From: Lachnoclostridium sp. UBA1175
GTDB taxonomy: Bacteria; Bacillota; Clostridia; Lachnospirales; Lachnospiraceae
Direction of reading: 5' to 3'
Assembly: GCA_002311665.1 (NCBI GenBank)
Contig: DBYX01000021.1
Span: forward strand, 1-14,576
Length of the DNA stretch: 14,576 bases
The translations under genes were made by a program, and so were the position numbers. The notes beneath the pieces are model-generated. The model had not been told where the DNA came from. It was given only the letters and a program-made list of their open reading frames with translations, and did no database searches. The stretch's first letter is position 1, and each line of letters starts with the position of its first letter. Positions 1 through 6,011 of the stretch are shown here, piece by piece.

Positions 1-48
1 GTCCTCTTGACGGGTAGCACACCACTGTGATCGCTTCCCTCTTTTTTG

Positions 49-2190
49 TCATTTCACTGTGAGCGTTGCCGGCTCTGAGGCTGTCCGGTGACCGTTGCCG
101 TCCGTCACGACGCAGCGGAATTTGAAACCGTTGTGTCCCTTCTGCACGATGAGATTGAAGGTCGCCTTCTTCGCGGAAGCGTTTGTAGAATTCTCCCACT
201 TGCCCTTCGCAGGATTGTAGATCTGCCACTGATACGCAAGCGTACCGCATCCTGCCGCCTTGACGGTGAATGAAACCTTATCGCCTGCTTTGGCCGTTAC
301 ATTCGCGGGATTTTTCGTGATCGCGGGCTTCAGCACCAGCTCCGCTTCCTTTGTGTACGCAGCGGCACCGTTAGGCGCCGACACGAGGCAGCGTACTTTG
401 TAACCGTGATGACCCGTCTTCGTCGTGATGATGAATGTCGGCTTCTTCGCGGTAGCGTTGCTCGAATTCTTCCAGGTGCCGGTTGTCGGGTCGCAAACCT
501 GCCATTGATACTTAAGTGTACCTACACCGGTCGCTTTCACGGTAAACTTCGCATCTTCGCCGACACAAACCGTGGTTCTCTTTGGCTGATCTACGATCTT
601 GACTTTAATGAAAAGAGACGCCTCCGGTGAATACAGGTTGGTACTTATGGAATCCGAAACGGTACAACGGAACTTGAAGCCGCTGTGCGCTTCCTGGACC
701 GTAAGTTTTAAAGTCGGCGACTTCGCAGTTGCGTTCGTAGAGTTTTTCCACTGATTCAGTTTCGGGTTGTAATACTGCCATTGATACGACGCATAGCCGA
801 TGGTAAACGCCTTGACGCTGAATGTTGCGACATCGCCGATATATGCATAACAGTCTTCGATCTCTTTCGTAAAATAGTTAAAGATATAGAGTTGTGCCTC
901 ATCGGTGATCGTCTGTCCGCCGTAGATATCCCTTACAACACAGCGAACTCTGGCATTGTACATATCTGCCGATGCAGTGAACTTCAGCGTGGTCTTACCG
1001 TTGACCGCACTGTCGAAATCGATCCATCCGTTGGTACCGACTCTGTACTGCCATTTGTATGTCAGCTTGTCGGAACCCGAAACTTTCAGGGTATAAGTTG
1101 CCTGTTCACATATCAGTGCCGTACAGTCTTCCGGCTGTTCCAGGATCACGGGCGGATTGACATACTCCACTTTGGCGATCAGTCTGCGGTTTTCCGTGAC
1201 AGTGTACGTATAACTCAAAGCCGTCGTGAGAAGCTTTTCTTCCCCGGCGTTGTCGTACCATCCGACGAATCTGTAATTGTTCTGTACATAAGCGGTAACA
1301 GTAATCTTATCCCCGTCATATACGTTAAATGTCTTCGTCTGCGACTCTGTCGTCAAAGTCCCGTCGGGATACTTTACTGCATAATAACCGCCCGTTCCGT
1401 ATCTTTGTTTTACGCAGTCATATAATGTTATTGTCAGCGGACGCGTCTCCGGCATCTGCGTTACCGTCTTGAACACTACCTCTTTCGAAAAGCTGGATTT
1501 TCCGTTCTCCGACGAGGTAACCTTGCAGCGGAGCAACGATGTTGCAGGGGCCCCGGAAGTGGTAACTTCGAGATTCCTTGTTTTTGCAGATGCATTTTGA
1601 ATATCAAACCAGCGGTTGTCGTCGGCTGCGCAGATCTGCCACTGATACGAAAGCGTACCCCAGCCTTTGGCCGTAACGGAAAAAGATGCCTTGTCACCGA
1701 TCACTACCGTGCGGCCCTTCGGCTGTGCATAGATGTACGGTGCAGCATCATGGTTTTCCTCAAACACCGCATAGATGTTAGTGTCCTTGTTGACGGTGTA
1801 CGTAAGTGTCGAGCTTACGGAGAAAGGTGACCCCGCCTCCGGATCGTCCAGGTACCAGCCGCAGAAATCATACAGTTGATCGTTATACGCATTGATGGTG
1901 ATATTCGTCACCGTATCGAAGGTTCTGTTGAATCGTATTCCGTTGTTGGAAGTGTTCGTATCCGGCACGTACAGCGTGACACTGCACACATCCCTCTTGT
2001 GTGTTGTAATGTTGTATGTGTATACATTTAACTCATAAGTGCCGGGTTCGCCGGCATAGGCAACATTGGCCGCGCGGTACATAAACAGTACGGCACAGGC
2101 AACTGCCGCACACAAAAGCACGCGCAGAACAAGACTTCGATTCATCGAAACAATTCCTTTTTCAATTCCGCTTTTCCCTCTTTCCATCAT
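49..2190 (-). CDS. Secreted protein with InlB-like repeats and five Ig-like domains
   Basis: This gene encodes a 713-aa exported protein, probably a cell-surface or extracellular adhesin-like protein; the ligand is unknown. A signal peptide is visible at residues 16-46 (MNRSL start, hydrophobic core, likely cleavage after AYA). Residues 51-149 and 250-344 resemble divergent InlB B-repeats (FCGWY and FVGWY cores). Five Ig-like domains follow the pattern YQWQ ... RCxV: residues about 150-249, 345-436, 437-529, 530-620 and 621-713. The last three share W-[KE]-N-S-[ST]-N-A-[TS]-A-K and look like recent duplicates. Each Ig unit has the F-strand Cys and the C-strand Trp but usually lacks the partner B-strand Cys, so a classical disulfide is unlikely. 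There is no LPXTG/NPQTN-type sorting signal, no C-terminal membrane segment and no SLH domain, so the anchoring mode is not evident. The annotated start has AGGAGG upstream; M16 is an alternative start. Export and modular architecture are seen; the adhesin role is inferred. Confidence 0.85.
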   Translation of the reverse strand: MMERGKSGIEKGIVSMNRSLVLRVLLCAAVACAVLFMYRAANVAYAGEPGTYELNVYTYNITTHKRDVCSVTLYVPDTNTSNNGIRFNRTFDTVTNITINAYNDQLYDFCGWYLDDPEAGSPFSVSSTLTYTVNKDTNIYAVFEENHDAAPYIYAQPKGRTVVIGDKASFSVTAKGWGTLSYQWQICAADDNRWFDIQNASAKTRNLEVTTSGAPATSLLRCKVTSSENGKSSFSKEVVFKTVTQMPETRPLTITLYDCVKQRYGTGGYYAVKYPDGTLTTESQTKTFNVYDGDKITVTAYVQNNYRFVGWYDNAGEEKLLTTALSYTYTVTENRRLIAKVEYVNPPVILEQPEDCTALICEQATYTLKVSGSDKLTYKWQYRVGTNGWIDFDSAVNGKTTLKFTASADMYNARVRCVVRDIYGGQTITDEAQLYIFNYFTKEIEDCYAYIGDVATFSVKAFTIGYASYQWQYYNPKLNQWKNSTNATAKSPTLKLTVQEAHSGFKFRCTVSDSISTNLYSPEASLFIKVKIVDQPKRTTVCVGEDAKFTVKATGVGTLKYQWQVCDPTTGTWKNSSNATAKKPTFIITTKTGHHGYKVRCLVSAPNGAAAYTKEAELVLKPAITKNPANVTAKAGDKVSFTVKAAGCGTLAYQWQIYNPAKGKWENSTNASAKKATFNLIVQKGHNGFKFRCVVTDGNGHRTASEPATLTVK

Positions 2191-2197
2191 TTTCCCT
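2191..2197 (-). promoter_or_regulatory. Ribosome binding site region of the Ig-domain protein gene
   Basis: On the minus strand AGGAGGGAAA directly precedes two consecutive ATG codons at 2190-2188 and 2187-2185. Spacing to the first is 4 nt and to the second 7 nt, so the second ATG may be the real start. A third ATG at 2145-2143, directly in front of the signal-peptide core, has a weaker AAGGA about 9 nt upstream. Using that one would remove a 15-residue charged N-terminal extension. Confidence 0.6.
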
Positions 2198-2231
2198 CCT
2201 TATAAAACACTTTGCTCGTATACACTATTCC

Positions 2232-2246
2232 TCATCGAGTCGATGA
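2232..2246. repeat. Small perfect inverted repeat between queA and the Ig-protein gene
   Basis: TCATCG-AGT-CGATGA is a perfect 6-bp inverted repeat with a 3-nt centre, in the 62-bp gap after the queA stop. It has no T-tract on the minus strand, so it does not look like a rho-independent terminator. It could be a small mRNA hairpin or chance. No convincing -35/-10 pair for the Ig-protein gene was found in this gap. Confidence 0.3.
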
Positions 2247-2252
2247 CACGGT

Positions 2253-3326
2253 TTACAGAAACAGACACGCGTCACCGAAGCTGAAGAATCGATACTTCTC
2301 CTTCACGGCCTCCTCATAGGCATGCATCACCTTGTCCTTCCCCGCGAACGCCGAGACAAGCATGATCAGCGTGGACTCCGGCAAATGGAAGTTCGTGATG
2401 AGACCGTCCATGCACTTGAACCGGTAGCCCGGGTAGATGAAGATGCTCGTATCGCCCTCGCACGCTCTCACCGTACCGTCCTCGGCAGCAACCGACTCGA
2501 TTGTCCGGCAGCTCGTCGTGCCGACACAGATCACTCGGTGTCCCTCGCGGTGCGCCGTGTTGATCAGCTCCGCATCCTTCTCAAGGATCCGGTACGACTC
2601 CGTGTGCATCTTATGTTCGAGAACATTTTCCTCCTTCACGGGGCGGAATGTTCCGAGTCCTACGTGAAGCGTCACATGCGCGATCTTCACGCCCTTTTTC
2701 TCAATTTTTTCGAGCAGTTCCTTAGTAAAATGAAGCCCCGCCGTAGGCGCTGCAGCGGACCCCTCGTACTTCGCGTACACGGTCTGATAGCGGTCGCGGT
2801 CCTTGAGTTTGTGCTTGATGTAAGGCGGCAGCGGCATCTGACCCAGACGGTCGAGGATCTCCTCGAAAATCCCGTCAAAATCAAACTGCACGACACGGTT
2901 GCCGTCCTCCTTCACCTCCGTCACCGTGGCGATCAGAGAACCGTCACCGAAGGAGATTCGATCGCCCTCCTTTGCGCGCTTGCCGGGCTTTGCAAGCGTC
3001 TCCCACGAACGGTCTCCGAGACGCTTCAGAAGCAGCAGTTCCATTCTCGCTCCGACCTGATCATCGTTTCTCTTAAGGCCGGCCACCTCGCGCGGCAGGC
3101 GTTCCCCGATCAGTCTCGCGGGGATCACTTTCGTATCGTTGATGACAAGACAGTCGCCGGGCTGCAGGTAATCGGTCACCTCGGAGAACACGGTGTGCGT
3201 CAGCGCTCCGGTTTCCCGGTCCATCACGAGCAACCTCGATGAAGAGCGGTTCTCAAGCGGATCCTGCGCGATCAGCTCCTTCGGAAGCTTGTAGTTGAAA
3301 TCACTTGTCTTTAATATCGTATTCAT
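2253..3326 (-). CDS. queA: S-adenosylmethionine:tRNA ribosyltransferase-isomerase QueA
   Basis: QueA transfers and isomerises the ribosyl part of S-adenosylmethionine onto 7-aminomethyl-7-deazaguanine in the tRNA anticodon wobble position, giving epoxyqueuosine; it acts in the cytosol. The 357-aa length matches the family (about 340-360 aa). Recognisable family blocks in order are SDFNYKLP (8-15), INDTKVIPARL (62-72), PLPPYIK (165-171), the GSAAAPTAGLHF block (189-200), HVTLHVGLGTFRPV (217-230), VGTTSCRTIES (268-278) and TNFHLPESTLIMLVSAFAG (311-329). The ATG overlaps the pyrE stop as ATGA and no good Shine-Dalgarno is visible, which points to translational coupling. No other queuosine gene (tgt, queG) lies in the window. 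Identification is firm. Confidence 0.96.
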   Translation of the reverse strand: MNTILKTSDFNYKLPKELIAQDPLENRSSSRLLVMDRETGALTHTVFSEVTDYLQPGDCLVINDTKVIPARLIGERLPREVAGLKRNDDQVGARMELLLLKRLGDRSWETLAKPGKRAKEGDRISFGDGSLIATVTEVKEDGNRVVQFDFDGIFEEILDRLGQMPLPPYIKHKLKDRDRYQTVYAKYEGSAAAPTAGLHFTKELLEKIEKKGVKIAHVTLHVGLGTFRPVKEENVLEHKMHTESYRILEKDAELINTAHREGHRVICVGTTSCRTIESVAAEDGTVRACEGDTSIFIYPGYRFKCMDGLITNFHLPESTLIMLVSAFAGKDKVMHAYEEAVKEKYRFFSFGDACLFL

Positions 3327-3994
3327 ACACCGTACTCTGCGTAGTAAGCATCCAGTTTTGCGCGCATCGCGTCATCGATCAGGACAGTGCCGTTCACCTC
3401 GCGTCCGTCAAGGTACTCGATGACTTCCTTCATCGAAACGATGGCCGCGGTCTCCATTCCGTACAGCTCGCGGATCTCGTCGAGAGCGCCCTTGTCACCC
3501 TTGCCTCGCTCGCATCGGTTCAGGGAAACCATCAGTCCGACAAGCGTCACATCGGCAGCGGCCTTGATGATCGGAAGCGTCTCCTCCATCGATTTGCCGG
3601 AGGTTGTCACATCCTCAACGACAACAACGCGGTCGCCGTCCTTGAGCGGACTACCGAGCAAAATGCCGACATCCCCGTGATCCTTGATCTCCTTGCGGTT
3701 GGAGCAGTAACGCACCTCGCGTCCGTACAGCTTCGCATAAGCGATCGCAGTCGCCACCGAGATCGGAATACCCTTGTATGCAGGTCCGAACACGACATCA
3801 AAATCGTCGCCGTAACGATCGTGGATCGCCTTCGCGTAATACTCGCCGAGGCGCATCAGCTGTGTTCCCGTCACATACAGGCCCGCGTTCATAAAGAACG
3901 GGGATTTGCGTCCGCTCTTGAGGGTGAAATCCCCGAAGCGCAGCACGCCGCTGTCCAGCATAAACTCGATAAATTCCTTCTTGTAATCTTCCAT
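3323..3994 (-). CDS. pyrE: Orotate phosphoribosyltransferase PyrE
   Basis: PyrE converts orotate and PRPP into orotidine 5'-monophosphate, the fifth step of de novo pyrimidine synthesis. The 223-aa protein shows the PRPP-binding signature VVVVEDVTTSGKS (123-135), the flexible catalytic loop NRKEIKDHGD (99-108) and the GPAYKGI element (70-76), all at the expected positions for a type I phosphoribosyltransferase of about 210 aa. The ATG has a moderate purine-rich ribosome binding site (AAAGGGAAG) a few bases upstream. It lies 60 bp after pyrD and its TGA stop overlaps the queA start, so it is part of the pyrK-pyrD-pyrE-queA unit. Nothing is missing or odd in the coding sequence. Confidence 0.96.
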   Translation of the reverse strand: MEDYKKEFIEFMLDSGVLRFGDFTLKSGRKSPFFMNAGLYVTGTQLMRLGEYYAKAIHDRYGDDFDVVFGPAYKGIPISVATAIAYAKLYGREVRYCSNRKEIKDHGDVGILLGSPLKDGDRVVVVEDVTTSGKSMEETLPIIKAAADVTLVGLMVSLNRCERGKGDKGALDEIRELYGMETAAIVSMKEVIEYLDGREVNGTVLIDDAMRAKLDAYYAEYGV

Positions 3995-4011
3995 ATACTT
4001 CCCTTTCCAAG

Positions 4012-4031
4012 CGCGGCAAGCCGCGGTTTTT
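4012..4031. other. GC-rich hairpin between pyrD and pyrE
   Basis: CGCGGC-AA-GCCGCG is an inverted repeat (5-bp stem with a 4-nt loop when folded) in the 60-bp pyrD-pyrE gap, directly upstream of the pyrE ribosome binding site. On the plus strand it is followed by TTTTT, so it reads as a short terminator against the direction of the operon. On the minus-strand mRNA it would be a hairpin preceded by A residues, possibly affecting mRNA stability or pyrE translation. Function is not known. Confidence 0.35.
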
Positions 4032-4054
4032 ACATTATTCTACAGCGGAAAATG

Positions 4055-4957
4055 TCAGCGGACACATCCGATGATGTCCCGGATGTCCTCGATCTTATTC
4101 CGTCTCATATACGCCTCGATGCCGTCGACGATCTCCATCGTTACGCCGGGGTTATTGAAGTTCGCCGTTCCGACACTGACCGCCGTAGCGCCTGCCATCA
4201 GGAATTCCAAAGCGTCTTCCGCGGTGGCGATGCCGCCCATTCCGACGATCGGGATGGAAACCTTCTGCGCCACCTGCCAAACCATCCGCACCGCGACCGG
4301 CTTGATCGCGGGACCGGAGAGACCGCCGGTTTTATTGGCGAGGGCGAATGTCCTTCGATTGATGTCGATCTTCATTCCCGTAATCGTGTTGATCAGGCTG
4401 ACCGCGTCCGCGCCGCCGTCCTGCGCCGCGAGCGCCATCTCAGTGATATCGGTCACATTGGGGCTCAGTTTCATAATGATCGGCTGCTTTGCAACGGCCT
4501 TGACGGCCTTCGTGATCTCACAGATCTTCGAGGCGTTCGTACCGAATGCGATGCCGCCTTCCCTCACGTTCGGGCAACTGATGTTGATTTCCAGAAGATC
4601 CGCCGGTGTATCCGCAAGTCTTGCGACCGCCTCTACATACTCCTCCTCGGAGTGCCCGCACACATTGACGACGATCGTCGTGTCGTACTTCTGAAGGAAC
4701 GGAAGATCTCTCTCCAGAAACACATCAAGGCCCGGGTTCTGCAGTCCGATCGCGTTGAGCATACCGCCCGTCGTCTCCGCAACGCGTGGCGTGGGGTTGC
4801 CCTCCCAGGGCGTCACCGCAACGCCCTTCGTCACGACTCCGCCGAGGCGGTTCAGATCGGCAAACTCACTGTATTCCATGCCGGAACCGAAGGTTCCCGA
4901 GGCTGTCATCACGGGATTCTTCAAAACAACACCGGCAATACTCACACTGGTATTCAT
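4055..4957 (-). CDS. pyrD: Dihydroorotate dehydrogenase (NAD+), catalytic subunit, type 1B
   Basis: This is the FMN-containing catalytic subunit that oxidises dihydroorotate to orotate in the cytosol and passes electrons to the PyrK subunit and then NAD+. The 300-aa protein shows MTASGTFGSG (17-26), VTKGVAV (42-48), NAIGLQNPG (68-76), the active-site block INISCPNV (124-131) with catalytic Cys128, KLSPNVTDI (163-171) and the C-terminal FMN phosphate region GMGGIATAEDALEFLMAGA. A catalytic Cys rather than Ser, together with adjacent pyrK, indicates class 1B rather than the quinone-linked class 2 enzyme. The ribosome binding site AGGAG overlaps the pyrK TAG stop (TAGGAG) and sits about 11-12 nt from the ATG, so translation of the two subunits is probably coupled. 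Confidence 0.96.
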   Translation of the reverse strand: MNTSVSIAGVVLKNPVMTASGTFGSGMEYSEFADLNRLGGVVTKGVAVTPWEGNPTPRVAETTGGMLNAIGLQNPGLDVFLERDLPFLQKYDTTIVVNVCGHSEEEYVEAVARLADTPADLLEINISCPNVREGGIAFGTNASKICEITKAVKAVAKQPIIMKLSPNVTDITEMALAAQDGGADAVSLINTITGMKIDINRRTFALANKTGGLSGPAIKPVAVRMVWQVAQKVSIPIVGMGGIATAEDALEFLMAGATAVSVGTANFNNPGVTMEIVDGIEAYMRRNKIEDIRDIIGCVR

Positions 4958-4972
4958 AAGATTTCAAATCTC

Positions 4973-5782
4973 CTAAACTAAGCAAAGCTCATTCACGTTG
5001 AAAACCGGGCCCTCGGTGCATATTCTCGCATTGTGTACGTGCGAGTGACCGTCAACCTCGCGCGTCTTTGTGATGCATCCAAGGCATGCCCCCACACCGC
5101 AGGCCATCCGCTCCTCGAGCGATACATACGCCGGTATGTTTCTCTCCCCGGCGAGGCGGGCGATCCCGCGAAGCATCGGCATCGGTCCGCACGCGGCCAA
5201 AAGCGTTTTCCCGTCGCGGCCGTCCGCAAGCAGTCCTTCCGACTCGATGGCATCAAGCACCGTGCCGTGCGTTCCTACACTTCCGTCGTCCGTCGCAATA
5301 TGGCATACGGCATACCCGGAAAGCTCGTCGATCAGGAATGTATCCTTGTTTCGGTATCCCATCACGGCGTGCACCTCGTAGCACTCCTCGCACCACTTCC
5401 TTGCGAGAAGAAGCATCGGCGGGATTCCGATCCCTCCGCCGATCACGATGCGGATCGGGCGATCCTTACCCTCGGACACCTTCTCATAACCCGTGCCGAT
5501 CGGTCCGAGCACGCGGATCTTCGCGCCGACTTCCTTCCGGGACAATTCCTCCGTCCCGAAACCAACCACGCGGTAGACAAGCCGTACCGTCCCGCTCTTC
5601 ACATCCGTATTGCAGATGCTGATCGGACGCGGCAGCAGGTGCGCACCGTCGTCACTGTATACGCAGACAAACTGCCCGGGCTTCGCCGCGGAAGCGATCT
5701 CCTCCGCCCGCAATACTGCCGAAAAAATACCCTCGGCCAGTTGCGTCCGCTCCATAAGTGTTGCCAACACATAACGTCCCAT
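4973..5782 (-). CDS. pyrK: Dihydroorotate dehydrogenase electron-transfer subunit PyrK
   Basis: PyrK carries FAD and a [2Fe-2S] cluster and passes electrons from the PyrD FMN to NAD+ in the PyrD2-PyrK2 complex. The 269-aa protein is ferredoxin-reductase-like: FAD-binding RPISICN (52-58), the NAD-domain glycine motif GGGIGIPP (115-122), LLAACGPMPML (194-204) and a C-terminal [2Fe-2S] site with Cys228, Cys233, Cys236 and Cys255. The frame is open about 300 bp further upstream, but MGRYV at 5782 has GGAGG 6 nt upstream and aligns with the family N-terminus, so this start is chosen. It is the first gene of the pyr unit. PyrR, carAB, pyrB, pyrC and pyrF are not in the window. Confidence 0.94.
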   Translation of the reverse strand: MGRYVLATLMERTQLAEGIFSAVLRAEEIASAAKPGQFVCVYSDDGAHLLPRPISICNTDVKSGTVRLVYRVVGFGTEELSRKEVGAKIRVLGPIGTGYEKVSEGKDRPIRIVIGGGIGIPPMLLLARKWCEECYEVHAVMGYRNKDTFLIDELSGYAVCHIATDDGSVGTHGTVLDAIESEGLLADGRDGKTLLAACGPMPMLRGIARLAGERNIPAYVSLEERMACGVGACLGCITKTREVDGHSHVHNARICTEGPVFNVNELCLV

Positions 5783-5788
5783 ATAAGA

Positions 5789-5793
5789 CCTCC
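5789..5793 (-). promoter_or_regulatory. Ribosome binding site fixing the pyrK start
   Basis: GGAGG on the minus strand, 6 nt before the ATG at 5782-5780. It decides the start, because the same frame stays open far upstream across the promoter region, where an N-terminal extension would be spurious. Confidence 0.8.
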
Positions 5794-5821
5794 GTCTCGC
5801 GCATCGTACGCGCACTCGTAT

Positions 5822-5850
5822 ATTGTAACACAGCAACCGCCTTAAAGCAA
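5822..5850 (-). promoter_or_regulatory. Predicted sigma-A promoter of the pyrK-pyrD-pyrE-queA unit
   Basis: On the minus strand TTGCTT (5850-5845) and TACAAT (5827-5822) are separated by exactly 17 bp. Transcription would start near 5815 and leave a leader of only about 30 nt before pyrK. That is too short for a PyrR-type terminator/antiterminator, so control, if any, is not by a classical pyr attenuator at this position. Confidence 0.6.
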
Positions 5851-5884
5851 GCGCGCGCATACGTGAGCCGACAACAAGAAACAG

Positions 5885-5913
5885 TTGCCATTTAACGGAA
5901 AATAAAGTATACT
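5885..5913 (+). promoter_or_regulatory. Predicted sigma-A promoter of the activase/dehydratase gene
   Basis: TTGCCA (5885-5890), a 17-bp spacer and TATACT (5908-5913) give a near-consensus promoter. Transcription would start near 5920, leaving about 90 nt of leader before the ATG at 6012. Its -35 box lies 34 bp from the -35 box of the divergent pyr promoter. Confidence 0.7.
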
Positions 5914-5921
5914 GTTTTCGC

Positions 5922-5987
5922 ATGTGCGCGTCTGTACGCGACATCAAAAACCGTGTAAAGCGGTTTTGCATACGACGCTTATAAGCG
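5922..5987 (+). promoter_or_regulatory. Structured 5' leader with three consecutive stem-loops
   Basis: Starting almost at the predicted transcription start there are three inverted repeats. The first is ATGT-(G)-CGCGT, loop CTGT, ACGCG-ACAT at 5922-5944 (9 bp with one bulged G). The second is AAAACCG, 7-nt loop, CGGTTTT at 5947-5967. The third is the perfect palindrome CGCTTATAAGCG at 5976-5987. None is followed by a long U-tract, so none is a clear intrinsic terminator. The first could equally be a DNA operator just downstream of the -10 box. I do not recognise a known riboswitch class. Confidence 0.5.
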
Positions 5988-6011
5988 CCGTTCCATTGTG
6001 TGAGGTAGTTT

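Noticed and set aside
52..900. Regularly spaced similar segments suggesting a CRISPR array or DNA repeat
   Set aside because: The period is about 270-280 bp, in frame, and corresponds to protein-level Ig-like domain duplication with diverged DNA; there are no short direct repeats with unique spacers.
4959..4971. AGATTT-C-AAATCT palindrome between pyrK and pyrD as an operator
   Set aside because: It is a perfect 13-bp dyad but lies within an operon between ribosome binding site and start codon, with no promoter nearby; chance or weak mRNA pairing is as likely.
3305..4981. A 558-codon open frame on the plus strand opposite pyrE and pyrD
   Set aside because: It is antisense to two well-identified genes, its translation is rich in Arg, His and Asp typical of a shadow frame in GC-rich coding DNA, and it matches no family I recognise.
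5947..5967. Intrinsic terminator in the leader of the activase/dehydratase gene
   Set aside because: The stem has only 7 bp, is AT-rich at the base and is followed by GCATACG after four T residues, so it is not a convincing terminator; it is kept only as a leader stem-loop.
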